Assembly: GCA_963966185.1 (NCBI GenBank) | Contig: CAWZYM010000302.1 | Coordinates: forward strand, 1-64,000 | DNA from: Rhabditoides inermis | Lineage: Eukaryota; Nematoda; Chromadorea; Rhabditida; Rhabditidae | Direction: 5' to 3' | Length of the DNA stretch: 64,000 nucleotides | Shown here: in pieces, positions 33,155 through 47,189 of the stretch | Layout: each line of letters begins with the position of its first letter | Numbering within the stretch: position 1 is the first letter of the stretch | The notes under the pieces: model-generated | The model's database searches: none | What the model was told of the DNA's origin: nothing | What the model saw: the letters and a program-made list of their open reading frames with translations, nothing else | Translations under genes and position numbers: made by a program

Positions 33155-33688
33155 ACAAGTGGAATAGGGGAATAGATGGACGGAAGGACAGTGATATCCG
33201 GCGGATACGTGGGTTTAGTGGCAGAGGCCCGCACAAAACAGTTGTAAACTGGGTCGCAGGTGCAGACCAGTCGAACGGATTTGTACATACGCGTTTTTGA
33301 GGCGATTTGCGAGATATGATGCGCCATATCCGAAATCACCACTCTCCCCGGATTAGGCCTCCGCGGGCTGAGTGACTGTGGAAGTGTGGATACTATGAAT
33401 TATGGACAGGCTTCATTTACACGATCATAACCATAACTTTTAACTCATCTATCAATTACAGAGAGTAAAATAGTCAAAAGATCAAACGTAAGTGTGAAAG
33501 AAGGTACAAAGTCAAGTGGTGGTCGCAATTGTACTATCACATTTAAAATTCCAAGACATAAAAAGAGTAGTAAAAGTATGCAACTCTGACTGACCTTCGG
33601 TGTGGTCTGCGGACGCATTGTGTTGTGAATTCTTCCGCGTTTCTGTCCGGGATAAATAATTTGGTTGACCTAGCTCAAGAATGTGTAC
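33091..33688 (-). other. Possible upstream exons of uncertain status
   Basis: A GCAG|GTACAC acceptor at 33688 and a donor at 33595 bound a 94 bp exon containing ATG at 33618 (MRPQTTPK). It joins in phase to an exon starting at 33375 (SLSPRRPNPGRVVISDMA). That frame stays open to a stop at 33093-33091 without further splicing, giving a possible 102-residue protein, or can be spliced at 33291. It overlaps exon 33154-33062 in another frame. It may be a 5' UTR with an upstream frame, a separate small gene, or an alternative N-terminus carrying a one-base break. Confidence 0.3.
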
Positions 33689-34736
33689 CTGCAAAGTATG
33701 GTAATTATGTAGAACTTAAAAAAAGTGTCCGAATACTGAAAAATGTGGTGACTGGAATTCCAAAGTGAGATTTGAGGATCAAAATGAAACGGTGTCCGCA
33801 ACAGTTTGAGCGCTCTCGAATTTCGGTGCTTGCATGAGAATCAATAGAGATGACACACCGATCTCAAACACAACTGCGCAGTAAAGTAAACTCGCAAAGG
33901 GTTCGATTGACAGCTCAGGATGTGACTAGCGACCTCAAACAATACACACTTTCATTTCGCGAAATCAAGTTAAACGTAAAACGCAAAACATGGAAATGTT
34001 CGCAAATTAATTTTAAAATGTGAAAACCGTGATTCGTAGAATTTGATAAGAATCTGACTCATTCGAGTGACTTTCTCTTTTCCCGACTTTCTCCCGAATC
34101 CAGTCGCAATTTAGCGATTACGAGTAATCCATCACTTGTAATCCCTCCTGTTTTCTCCATTTCCATTCCATTCCGGATATACCCCGCCCCCCTTTTCCTT
34201 ATTTCACAAAATAACAACACCAATGAGTTCATCGATTTTATCACATCTTGATATACGGATTAAATTAGAAGATATAGTAATAGAGTAAAACGCGCGCGCG
34301 ATGATTATAAGGAGAAGCTACCCTAGATATCAAATATGGAAATACAGTATTGTCCCGTCGAGCGAATAAAAACGGGTCGAGTAATATGTTTAATCAAATA
34401 GAAGTGTCTGTCTGCGGAGAAGAAATACGGTAGGACGAAACACAAAAAAAATAGAGTTTCCAGGTTATTTGTTGTAAACACTGAAATATCACATTTCTCT
34501 ACGGAAGTCACATGAGGAGTGAGGGAGAATGGGGGAGGGTGCCTCAATCAATACCGATCGATACTGCGATGATACACAAAGCGGCGTGTTGGTCATTACT
34601 CTCTCGAATCTACACAGCGTATAGATTGCGGCTGACTACAATGTGGTGTACCCGTAGTTGTCAGGATGGCCCCTGGAGGAAGGGAGAGAGAGAGAGAGGG
34701 TGAGAGGGAGGGAGGGCGTGTGGGTGGGTGTTGAGA
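33689..34736. other. Intergenic stretch, no gene seen
   Basis: 3' flank of the VHP-1 type gene and probable promoter region of the Gln/Pro-rich gene. AT-rich, with a short CG-alternating tract near 34291. No exon supported. Confidence 0.45.
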
Positions 34737-36642
34737 TCACTGCACCGCGATTTCGAGGCTCGACGTGGAGCCGATAGACGCCCGTTCCGCGTCGTCGGGC
34801 GTCGCTTTGTACTCTTCTTGGAAGCCGCTCTCCGGACTGTCCGCCTCGTCTGCTGTGGCAGAGGAGGGACCGACCACCGGAGACAGCTGCGTGCGCGCCA
34901 CAGAGTCGCGCGTGGGAAGGGGAAGGGGCACACCCGAGTCTGCCAGTGACATCGGCCGTAGCGACGGGGACGTCTGTGACCGCACAGGACCGCAGGTAGC
35001 CGGTTGACGCTGAAATGAAACAGTTAATCACAACTCATCAGACCGATAGAGAATGTCTGATCAGCTCACCTTTCTGAACAGCGCCGTGAGCTTCTCGGCA
35101 AACGTCCTGTGTCCGGTGGCTGGCCGCGAGAAACAGGGATTCTCCACCGCACTGCCCGGCTCCTCCTCCACTCGCGGCATACGCTCACACGACGTGAACG
35201 ACATCGACACCGACGACGGCATCGAGGGGGCGGGGCCGGGGAAGGCGGAGCCCGGGCCAGGGAGACCCGGCGGCGAGAAGAAGCACGGGTTGGCGGCGGT
35301 GAGCTCCTTGTCGACGGAGAGTTCGGAGAGCTTGGAGAGCTCTGTGGAGGGTGAGGGGAGGTCGTCTGCCGGGAAGAGGTCTCTTCTGCGGGTCAGACCA
35401 GGGAGGGCGCGCGGTCTGTCCAGCCCTCCCCCATACAGGGCCGAGGGGGGCTCCATCGCCCTCTTTCCGTTCTCGTTGAGGGACGATGCGGGGCAGGCGG
35501 TCGTGGGGAACAGCACGTGGGAAGAAGCACTCTTAGGCACCTTGGGCGGAGACACAAAGTCCTTCTCTGTCACAGGCTCCCGTCGCCGCTCGCACTCGCT
35601 CTCATCGTCCTTTTTCGGGAGAATCTGAAAGGGAACACAATACAATACAATACGTTTATTATGCTCTTTTATCTTTGTATTTTGTAAACAATATATATAA
35701 AGTGACGTTTTACGAACCTTCTCTTCCCTCAGAACCTTCTCATACTCGAGTAGCTGTCCCATAAAATTGAAATTGGGCGATATAGAAGGCCGACGCGCCT
35801 TCACGAATCTGCAAAACCAACGTAAATCACTGTGGGTAATTTCGCAATCCATGACATCACCGTTTCGCAATGCACGATCTGTTATCTAATCACCTGATAC
35901 TGTACCCGATATAGAAATATTAAATCATGTGTCAACAGCGTTTCGAAACGAGAAAGATAGAATGGAAAGGTCAGAGTGGGATCTCACTTGTATGCCTCGT
36001 CGCTGTTCATCTTCATATGGCGCATGATGTATGAGATGGCGACTGTGGGAGACCGAGAGATGCCAGCCAGACAGTGGATCAGCGCTATCCGATTCGACTT
36101 GCGCACGTCCTCTGAACACGGCAACGTCATCTCCTGTGAGGGAGAGAGAGGGAGAGAGGTGCTCACCGAGGAAAGCGTACGCCTTCTCGAAGTGGGGCAG
36201 CAGCTTCTCCTGGTAGTTGTCGTACACGGGGATGTGCATGAAGCAGTCAGCGCTCTCCACCTGGATATGTGTATGACCGACTGCCTCTTCTCTCCCTCCC
36301 TCTTTCTCTTCCTTCCTCTCACCATATCCGTTCCTGGACAATTCATTGTCAAGTTGATGACGTGGCTGATGTTGTTCTTCTGAAAGAACGCTTCTTAAAT
36401 TTCTGAAATATCCCAAATACCTTATATGATATTATTGCCATTTCTGTAATCTGTTTTACATGATTCATCAGTAATCTATTCGTCGAATATGTTCTCTCTC
36501 CCAATGATAACTATGGAATTGCGTTGTGACGTCATCAACCGGTTGCCAAAAGGTCGGACATCGACTCACATGCAATGCTGCGTGCGCAAAAAGTGTCATT
36601 ACAATTTTACAACGCCAATTCACAGAGAATGAACTCCCCTCT

Positions 36643-36684
<42 letters not shown>

Positions 36685-37947
36685 TCCCTCTACTCTCGAC
36701 CTTGTGTCACATTGCAATGACACATGCCGAGTACATTCCAGCAATCCTGCAGCACTGACTCACTCCCGTTCCCAGAACCAAGAAGCCGAGTGAGAGAAAA
36801 GAGTGCTCTACTCTCTCGCATCAGATGACAGTGGCTTTGCTGAACCCCCGTGTGATCCAATAAAACGGCCAGTGATAGACACTGATTGTCGCCCATCACA
36901 TTGTAACAAAGCGGGTCGTGAGAGAGAAACGGCGTGGAAAAAGCGATCCAGTTCTGACTCATTAGATCAGGCGCGGGTCGGTTGATCTCCGGATGACGTC
37001 ACAGGACCAGTGGCCGGCGGGTGAGTCAGATCATCAATGAACACATGACTCGAGAGAACCCGCTGTCGTCAGCGAGAGAGAGAGAGGGAGAGAGAGAGAG
37101 AGAGAGGAATTCCCACTCCCGAAAAACCAACGAGAGATTCTGCGAATTGCGAGACATGAATCACTCGCGTGTTTGCTTTTCGGATCATTCCTAACTACAT
37201 CAAATTGTCGCCTTCTGCATGTGTGAAACTCGTGGATTCCTTCTCCCGGTAATTAATCAGACTCGCATGTTTGCAAGTGTCATGATAAATTCTGCGTATA
37301 CTCAAAAAAAATAGTGCGCTTTCTCGCCATACTCGTGAAATGCAGAATTCCAGAAAATGATATGGGGATATGAGCTCACCTTGAGAACTGCCGCGTCCCG
37401 AGCGTCGTGAAGTCCACCGAGGTACAAAAACGGAAGGATCTCCGTCGGACCTGCAATCGATAAATCAATACCAGTCAATCGATGCGATCGTTACCGTTGT
37501 TGTCTCCGTCTCGGGGCATGCATGGTTGAGAGAGGGAGGAGGCGCGGTAGCAGCCCGCCTCAGCCAGGTCCCTCTCGATGACACGGTCATGCTGCTGGTC
37601 GAGACTGAAAACAACACAAGTAAACAAATGTACAAAAAGTAAACAAGTGAACACACCTGCTGGATACGTTGAGTCGCTGCTGCTGTTCTAGCGTGGGCAG
37701 CGGCTGGGACATCGGGGGCTGCGCGGCCGCTTCGCACAGTTCAGGGTAGGCTGCGCGGAACTCGCCGAATCCGCCTGACAAGGGGGAATTGAGAGTGAGG
37801 GACGACCCGACTGGAGGGAATCAAAACAGTTGCACACTGCCTGAATAGGAGGAGAAATGGGAGGAGCGGGACGAATAAAGAAATTCTACGCTCTTCGCCA
37901 TCTCACGACAATCCGGAGGAAAAGAGGAAACCGAAGCGGCACATTTG

Positions 37948-37988
<41 letters not shown>

Positions 37989-40117
37989 ACTCTCTTAAAA
38001 TCCTTCTCGTAAATACGAGCACGAGCAGTAAGAAAGCGTGTAATCAAACACTCCAGCGAGATTGTAAATGCAGTTTCTGTTCTTTCGCTTGCAAGAAATG
38101 TTTAATGCAAGGGAATGTTCCTTATTCAATAGTATTATAAGCTCTTATTCCTTTATATGTCTAGTACAATTCCTTTGTTGTTGTCAAGTCGACTACTTAC
38201 GGTTCTCTCAAACCGCCGAAAAATCAATGTGGGTAGAAGGAGAGAGAATGTGCCACGCATACATACCTGTTCGCGATAGAATCACAGACATGTGACAGGC
38301 AAAAGGGAAGCCAGGTAAATATGTGAAATAGGTAGATTGACTATTGAAGTGTTGCCGCCGAACAGTGTGAGTAATCACACAGGGCACGCTTTTGTGATTG
38401 TGTGATCTCTCTCACTGCGAGAGAGCAGAGAAAGAAAGCGAGCGGCGAGATAGTGTGCCAGTTGGAGAGAGCACCACCTGACAGATACGACTCATTTCAA
38501 TTGATTCGAACGCCCCACAAAAAAGTGGGAGCGAGAGAGAGACGGAGCGAAAATAGACAGAGAGAATGCTATAAACACTCATTGGGAATGAGTCATTGTG
38601 CATTCTCGGAAATGCCAGAAACAGCAGCATAAACATAACGCTATGTGCATAAAAATAGATGAAAAACATGCGATCATGAAAACGAGATGCAAATGAGGCT
38701 CGTATCAAGTGAAAAATTATAGTCGCGTTTCCGGGCAGCGGATGCTAAATAATGTTCAAACCTAAAAAGGCCGATATGTGGAAAGAGCATGTGTACTACA
38801 TGAATAGTCCGGCACTGCAATTTCAAATGAAGCAGTGGCTGGTATGGGAATATAGTGAGCTCGTGGCTGGTTGGCCGAGAGTTGAATGAAGGAAAACCAC
38901 TGCGACTGCGCATCGCCGACTCACTGCCGAGACTGCGACGGTGAGAGCAGCGAGAGTGCGCGTGAATGGAGATGATCAGACGCCAAGGGGTGGCGAGAGA
39001 GCACACACGCGGCCCGCTCTTCTAATCGATCGATGATCGCGCAGCTCGAGTGAGTCACTACTAGATCACACTGATCTACCAGCATCATCGCGCTGATCTA
39101 CCCGACGCAACCGCAATCAATCGATAATCAAGAACCACTCTGCGGTTACTATAGTAGAGGTACTCTGCGAGCAAACACGAGCACTAGCTGCGAGAGTGTG
39201 GTGGGGTCGGAGGGCAGAGAGAGGCAGGCAGCTGGCAGCATGACTCACCCTCTCTCTTGCCAGCTGTCCTCTCTCTCTCTCTCTCACACACACCAGCAGT
39301 TATGCTAATATTCCAGAGCCACATTCTCGGAATGGCCAGCCTTCCATACATTTACACATTCTCGTCTTTTCACAATCGCAACATAATTCAACAATACTTG
39401 TTTCGAAATTGAGGAAATGCTTATTTTACAGACTGCATGAATAAGAAAAAGAGACAAAGAGCACCTGTTTCACAATGTGAATAGGTGAATGTACAAAGCT
39501 TAAAATATGGAACTTTGATTATCACATACCATCAACACTGATAACAACAGTGATATGAAACCGCGATAAAAGATAATAGGAACAGCCCTAGTGTCTGGCT
39601 CATCTGGCTGAGTGAGCGTAGCAAATAGTCTTATATAGTATTGCCCGTATCAGTTGTCGTGCTTACTCATACATCACTGTAGTACACTTTCAACACGCGA
39701 TAACAGACGTAGGATTCACCTGTTGACTGGACTGGAGCTGGCGCGGAAACAGTAGCACATGGTATCACCAGCTTCTCCTTTGGCCGGCGGGCGCGCGCTC
39801 GCCTCTTGCGCGTCATCACGCTCCGCCCACTGAGACTCCGCCCACAATACAGTCAAGGTTCAGGTGGTAGTAGGCGTAGTGGGCAGTGGAAGCGGGGCGG
39901 CGAGTGATGTTAGAACGGATGCCATGTGAGGCTCGTCAGACACCAGACGACCAGAGTCGGAGACGGGGAGCGGTGGAGACGCAGAGGAGCATGCCCTGGG
40001 GCGAGTGGCAGATCGATTCGTGTGAGTCAGAGGCGAGCCCGGCCGATGGGAATGATAAGTCCCGCCTCCTGTTATGGCAGTGGCCTCTCCGAAGAGAGTG
40101 AGAGGGAGTGTTGAGAG

Positions 40118-40151
<34 letters not shown>

Positions 40152-43100
40152 CGGCGTATGCGGAGTAGGGGATTCCGGGGAGCGCGGAGTGATGTCATAG
40201 TGAGCCTAGCGGGAACGAAAGTGGTAATACCCCCTCATGTCTGAAAGAATAGACGAGAACCAGTAAGCACTCATTCTAATCCACAGAAAGAGCCTCTGTA
40301 ATCACACTACGCGATTAGAAGATGTAAAAATAGTCCTAATGCGATTCTGAGGAGGGATTATTCAGAACAAGTCCAATCATTGCATGAATTTCGATTCTAG
40401 AATTAAAAGATCGAAAAGGGAGAAAAAACATGTGATGTTCTAATCCGTGCCGTACTGCTTCGATAAGAGTACCCACGCAGTGTTATTGCCAAAACCGCGT
40501 GAGTTCCATCATGTTATCACCGGATCAGCTGACCGTATCACGCCTCTCCTTCCGGCACTCCCCCAGAACATTCCACACACTGACATCTATTGTATCAGAT
40601 AATTACGTAAAACAATCCACCCACATAAAACATTGTGTCCAACTATGTTAGATAGGCCTCACCTATTCTCTCGTGTCTGGCGAGCGATAAGGAATGAGAA
40701 TGCTAAAGATTCTTTCGAGAGAAGCTATACGGTTCTCGGAAGGAACATATGTATATATGCTCGATTATTCTATAAAGAAACAACACATTCTAGCAAAATA
40801 AAATGATCATGAATGCATTTTAGGAAAACGCATATAAGGATACAACTTATCACGATTGTATCCTGGAAGAAAACTTATAATTCCAACACAAATGATTACG
40901 TCCAAGCAACGACAGTACCACAAAAGAGAACCAGAGGCTCTCTTACGTAGAACACATCTGAAGTACATTCCATGGTGAAACAAATAAGGGATAGTATGAG
41001 AGAGAGTGTGTCGCTGAGATAATCAATTCGGAGAGGGGGCTCATCTAAGCAGGACTGACACCTCCGAGGAGAGAGACATGGATGCTCACTGTCACCCGGG
41101 AAGGGGGAGAGGGCGAACGTGATTATTCCGCTCCACCGACACTCTACTGCCACTGGAAGGCGAAGGATGGACGGGGAATCTCGGAGAAAGACACTGCGCG
41201 GCAAAACAATTAGCAAATGAGTGTCTGACTGGAAAGGGGGAAAGAACATGAATGGAGGACGAGCCTCCCTTGCCCCTTGGGTGGGCAGAGTGACACGCAG
41301 AGTACTCACATGTAGCCAGAAACCTGTAGCCTAGTCCACCCAGGGAGAGAGTTTTACATATTCTAATAAGTATTCGCACCAGAAGCAGTAAGTCGTGACA
41401 AAGCGAGGAGAACGATGTAAAAAGTGAGGAGCAAGAATCTTGCTGGGGAGGGAATGATTAACGAGTTGAAGTGAACGGAGCAAGACTGAGAGAGAGACGA
41501 GAGTGGAACAAGGTGCTATTAGCTCCATTAGCAGCGCCAGAAAAGTCGCGGAACGAGAAACCCTTCTCACTTATCCCTTCCAGCCCTTATTGCGTTATTC
41601 GCCACAAATGAGGGTAGTTTGATGACTATGTGCTCGTGCATAGATTTATGAAAGATCATAAATGTGGGCACAGAGAATATTCATGTAAACTGAAAAAAAT
41701 CATGTAAATGTAAAATGTAGCGAGTGAGAGAAAGAGAGTGACATAGTAGCGCAACTAGCGTACCTTTGAGTAGCATGATATTCCTGAATACTTGCGCGTC
41801 CTCCAGCTTGTCCCGCAGAAGGCGGATGATCTTGGCAGAAGACTCGTGGCCGTCATTCGAAGACGCCCGTCTGAAGGCACGAGAGCTATGTTTTCAGCGC
41901 CATAAAACTATGCGACAGAGTTCTAGTTGCATACAAAGGAGCTGGTTGGCAAAGTGGGAGAAGAGAGTTGTCTGTCCCACCCACCTCTTGCTGGCGTGTC
42001 GCATGTGTGTCGTCTCGTTGTCGTCAGCGTAGAGTACCAGGTCAACCATGCCGCACTTGTCTGCCAGTAGATCTGCCGCCGCTCCGAGTAGCTGAGAGAG
42101 CAGCACCGATTGGTCGAGCTGAAACGGAAGCAGTTAAACGGTTTGCAACATTATTTTGCATAGGCATAGTCAAACTAGAGATACTGTTGAAAGCGGAAAT
42201 GAAATACGAAATGTGTTCGTGAAATAGAGACGTCACATGACATGATTACTATAATGAGTTTCTCTTTTATCATCATAATGAGATAAGCTGCATTCACACA
42301 TTTGCAAGAGTCACTCATTCCAGGGAGACTATGACCACAAAAAAACACGAAGAAATCAGAGACATTAGCGGATTTCTGCAGGGGTATTCATAGAATCTGC
42401 TCTGCTCACAAGATACGATTACCTAATAATGAGAAACATGTTCAGCAAATGGCTCTCTTAAGAAAAGGGGATGGCTAAAAGCGGGGAATTTTTGAAGTAA
42501 ACAACAAGTAGTGAAATGTTAATGAGGAAAGAAAAGGGCAGTCTATGTGGCTGCCCCTTAATTCTCTCATAAATGTGACAGTAAATTGGCGAGATGCGTC
42601 ATGCATGCTTGAGCAATGCACACAACTGGCTAGATTCACATTCAGACATTCACATTTTCGGAACATATAATTACACTGCTTGCAAAAATGCAAACAATAT
42701 AGTATTTACTTTGGATAGTGAGAATGTACAGGGTTTCAGTGTGAGAGTACATGGGAAGCAGCCATGCATTAAAACGAACACTACCATAGTACATGCAGTA
42801 AAGTGTAATCCGAAAGGAGAAAAGGAATATCTAATTAAAGTTCTCACATGATCGCAAAAAGCCAGGCGAGTGAATCATAAAGTACTGTAAATAAGTACTT
42901 GAAATGTGAACATTACTATAAGCAGAAATAAAGTGCTAACTACATTTGAATATCATAAGAAATGTCGCATACAAATGGTAAGTGAACAGAGGAGGAGTGA
43001 AGAGAAGTGTACAATCGAATGTTTGAATAAACGTATTCAGACAAAGACGGACGAGAAAATATTGGATATGGGAAGCGGTAAACGATTGCAAGACAGAAGA

Positions 43101-43415
43101 CAGGAAAAAATGTTGTTCACAACGTCGTCTGAGCGAACACAACATATTCATCAGTTTGAAGTTTCTCTTACTCCTCTCTCTCCACCCCTCTGTTTCCCTC
43201 CTCTCTTTTTCTCTCTGTCTTTCTTTCTCTGTATCTCAGAAAAAAATAAGCATATATCTGAGTGTGAGCGTGAGAAAGCCTAGTAATCCCGGAAGAAAAG
43301 AGAGAAGGAGAACCCAGGAAACTCGTAAGAAATTTAAATGAGCATGAGGAAGGAAAAGAGGCTGCTATGGCTGCACATGGTTGGTATCAACTGTGCATAT
43401 TCATTAAGTAGGGCG

Positions 43416-43500
<85 letters not shown>

Positions 43501-45269
43501 GAGAGAGAGACAGATAGAGAGAGAGGGAGAAATAGAGAGAGAGACAGATAGAGAGAGAGGGAGAAATAGAGAGAGAGAGAGAGAGTTCCGGATAATTTCC
43601 CCAGAGCATTCGGAGATCCCTCTACACCATGACTCATGCGAAGCCTCTCGCGCAGGGAAATGAGAGTGCAATTTATATTCTCTGGACACAAAAAGAGAGC
43701 CGGGTGTAATCGAGTTATTCGAATAAGTTCCAAGTACTTCACCGAATAGCCACGATGATTCACGCAATACAAGCGAGCAGATGCATTAATGCCTAATGAT
43801 CTTCAGAATTGTATGCAATTGAACAGGAATTTTTATGCGACTAACAAAAAATCCGGGTGAAAATGGGTGAAAAAGCAGAGAGACATATGATGGAACGAGG
43901 GCGCCTGATTGCACCGTGCGTGAGTCACTAAACGACGGACGCCGAAGAAGAGATGCGTCAATAGGACGAGGGAGGAAAAACGCATAACGGATGCAGATGT
44001 CGCCGAATAATGGACAGGCAGGGTGGTAGCGAGAGGGAGAGAGAGAGGGAACAGAGAGACTGCCAAATGAAACGGGCTCTTTCTCATGCTGAGTCCCACT
44101 GAATGAGTCACAAAATTATCCGGTGAGGAAAAATGATTTACAGAGAGCCTGAATCCGAGTACATTCAGAACACTTCGACGTTTGTGATTTGTAAAATCGG
44201 AAGTATGCCTAATATTTGAAACGGATATACGATTACAAGTCATACTCATACAGCCAACGAGTAATATGTGAAAAACAACGCAAGACGTCAGAGAATAGAT
44301 TACATTAATCTGAATCACAACGACTACAGATAGTGAAACAGAGAGAGAGAGAAGGAGAGAGAGAAAGGGGGGGGAAGAACAAAGAAATGGAAATGGATGA
44401 GTAAATACATACTCACTCAATAAAATGCAGCTGACTATAAAGGAATGACAGGCGAGTCACCAGAGAAAACCTAATTGCGTGTCGAGGTGAGACGAGAAAA
44501 CATGTACGAAAAACATGAATAATCTGTGCTGTGAGTAAGTGTGTGAGTGAACGTGTGAGTGTGTGTACATAGATTTGAACTGGATATAGCTGAATCATAA
44601 AGTGACTCACAATAGAGGCAAGCCACATTGTGCCCAGCACTCAGATGATTGATGAGGAGTACGGTATCTACAACCTGTGACAAGCACACTTGAGTCCCGG
44701 GTACGGTATGCTACCTCAAACGACTCGCCCGCAGGCCGGTCCGATTACTCACTGTTGACAGAGTGGGCTACAGCTGCATAGGAATAAGGGAGCCGAATGT
44801 GCAATGGGTGGATATGTGTGACTCACTGGATGCAAATAGCTCTGCAGCGGTCTGCAAGCTGCTTAGAGATGATACAAAATGATTCCACGAGATTGATAAG
44901 TGAAATCATTTTGTGAATTACATCCCGTACTTTGGATAATTGAACAAGACGTGGGATTTAGTGCTCGTGAGTAGCCTGAGAGTTAGTGTGGGGAAGCTCA
45001 CTGCTCTATTTAGAACTGATTGACGTCAAGTTCAGACTAGGAGCAAGACTGTAGAACGATGAACGCGCCTTATACTTTTGAGGGCACTGCTGGCTCGGAG
45101 TATGTATTGCCGCCCTCAAGACCTTTTATAAACTATACTAGAAAGATATTAGCGCGTTGGTTCCATATTTGATTGTCAGGTGCAATATAGAAGATCGAAA
45201 AAAAAGATCATGTGATGAAGAAACATCAATCATCAGATAGTAAGAACACGCGAAAGAAACAAAAGGTGA

Positions 45270-45315
<46 letters not shown>

Positions 45316-45815
45316 CGATCAAGGATCAGCGACCCTCTCGAATGATGCTTCCATATTGATATGTAACCGCCCGAGGGTGTCTGCCTACTACGCCCCGCCC
45401 CCTTCCGTGATTCACACACATGTATGTATGGAAACCCGAACTGTCGAAAGACAATGACTCATCTGGGAAAGAGAAGGCTAGTGAGATATCGAGACTATCA
45501 GTGACTAACGGTGCATTACCATATCACTCCTATCAGACCGGCTCCAATGACTTCATCATAATTTTCTAGAAGTACTGTAACGTGTGATAATCACTCGGTT
45601 ACTCACACTCGAATGGATTTCATAACAATGTTAGTAATTTAGATAATTTGAACCCAGACTTGATAAGCGATCAGCACACACTCCCAAAATTATCAGCACA
45701 CACACGGTTGTGATAAGTGATCGAAAAATGAGCCGGGCTGAAGAGAGCAGCGAGTGAAATAGTGAACTCTATAAGCCGATCGTGTGACGCACATGTTCGG
45801 ACCACTCGGACAACA

Positions 45816-45860
<45 letters not shown>

Positions 45861-47186
45861 GGGGGGGGCCGGATGGTCCATCGATGGCCCCATTGACTTC
45901 TGTCAGAGAGTGTGACTCACTCTGATGACACACACTGACCGCGGCGAACAAAAAAAGAAATAAAACAAACCGGCAGCCATAAAGCGAGAAACGAGACACA
46001 TTTCGTATCGCGAGATAAAGGCCGCGTGATAGTTCGAAAACACTTGAATATGAATATCGAAGAAACACAATACACAATAAGAATATACTATGGGGAACGA
46101 CTATACAAATGAGAGAAGTATAAGCCACACTAAACGGAATACAAAAGTGTGTGAGTGATGTGGTATTTTACTCATCCTCAATTAGCTATTCCACGCCACT
46201 CCTTCGTTTCCCCTTTTCCCGCACGCAAAATGTGTCAGAACAATATATGCGTTAGCGCACTTTTCGTCAATACGCACTATGGATGACTGAATAAATAAGC
46301 ACGTGCGGTTTGTACACGGACTATGGGAATGACAGTGGTGAGAGAAAGCGGAAAGGGTGAGAGGATTGCCCTAAAAGTGCTTTGCCCTCTTTCCTCTTTG
46401 CGGTTTGCCAGTTGCATAGAAAGTCGAGAGAACGACCACTCTCCCTCCATTCAGGAAGAGAATCACATGAACGAGCTGGATTATCACGCATACCATCAGT
46501 GATAATTAGTGCGCGGAACGGTCTAAATAAAGACTATCGCCTTTACCCATATTTGACTACGGTATACGTGGCACTTAATTACAACGTTTAGAGATTTGAA
46601 TGCCGTTAGTGAGTGATCGAGGTTCAGGTGAGTGTTAGGAGTGTAGTGAGACCGAATTGCCAACCATAAAAGAGCAAGTCACAGAAGGTGAGATCTAACA
46701 AATCATGTGAGAATGATAGAAGAAATAACGGAAATGGAAAAAGGTGAAAAATCGGGAGATAAAGAGGTTAAAATGTTCAATCATTTGAGATCAAATTTCA
46801 AATGATCTCAATACCCCACCTTATTCTCGGCGAGACGACGTCTCATCAGCTTGGCATAAAAAGCATTGACTGCATGTTTGACGTGACTCTCATTGAATTC
46901 GTGTAAGCAGCGGCAGTCGACGATCACCTAGAATACGCAAATGAAAGAGAGAGAGAGGGAGGGGAGAGAGAGAAGACAGAGAAAGAGAAGAGAGAGAAAG
47001 AGAGAGGGAGAGAGGGAGAGGGAGAGGGAGAGAGGGAGAGAGAGAGAGATGGTGTCTGTCACCGACCGTGGCTGCCTTGTCGACCTTGTCGGGTAGTGGT
47101 CGGAGTGGGAGCGTCTTGCGGGCCCGTATCCGACCCGCCAGCTGAACTGCCTCTATCTCCATCCGAGACAGACACAGCGAAGTCAT
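34737..47186 (-). CDS. vhp-1: MAP-kinase phosphatase, VHP-1 type (DUSP8/16 family)
   Basis: Thirteen phase-consistent exons, 653 residues: 47186-47067, 46927-46820, 42118-41985, 41870-41764, 37774-37657, 37604-37495, 37450-37380, 36379-36323, 36260-36167, 36111-35988, 35808-35718, 35624-35070, 35009-34737. The N-terminal rhodanese-like MAPK-binding domain has LPLRPLPDKVDKAATV and IVDCRCLHEFNESHV. The dual-specificity phosphatase domain (residues ~220-378) has the active-site loop HCLAGISRSPT and the downstream RRPSISPNFNFMGQLLEYE. The long tail keeps PPKVPKSAS, PSPSTELSKLS, NPCF and VENPCF, which match my memory of nematode VHP-1; the length is also similar. The protein dephosphorylates JNK/p38-type kinases (KGB-1 in worms). 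Introns of 4.7 kb (42119-46819) and 4.0 kb (37775-41763) are unusually large here and may hold regulatory DNA. The start is the first ATG after an acceptor at 47190. Confidence 0.93.
37775..41763 (-). other. 4.0 kb intron of the VHP-1 type gene
   Basis: Contains CT tracts (37952-37986) and a GA tract (40120-40150). No exon or RNA gene could be supported. Confidence 0.5.
42119..46819 (-). other. 4.7 kb intron of the VHP-1 type gene
   Basis: AT-rich, with a long (GA)n block at 43421-43585 containing repeated GAGGGAGAAATA units and further GA runs at 45276-45314 and 45818-45866. No exon supported. Confidence 0.5.
43421..43585. repeat. (GA)n microsatellite with higher-order units
   Basis: A ~70 bp pure GA run is followed by three related ~37 bp units of GA plus GACAGATA and GGGAGAAATA, indicating local tandem duplication within the microsatellite. 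Confidence 0.9.
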
Positions 47187-47189
47187 GCC

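Noticed and set aside
34728..35007. Plus-strand frames opposite the vhp-1 tail
   Set aside because: Shadows of the GC-rich vhp-1 exons 35624-35070 and 35009-34737, which are in phase with the phosphatase domain.
39860..40198. 112-codon minus-strand frame within the 4.0 kb vhp-1 intron
   Set aside because: Low complexity (Ser/Leu run from GA repeat) and no in-phase splice sites to neighbouring vhp-1 exons.
43334..43772. Ser/Leu-rich open frames around the 43.4 kb GA block
   Set aside because: Pure microsatellite translation inside a vhp-1 intron.
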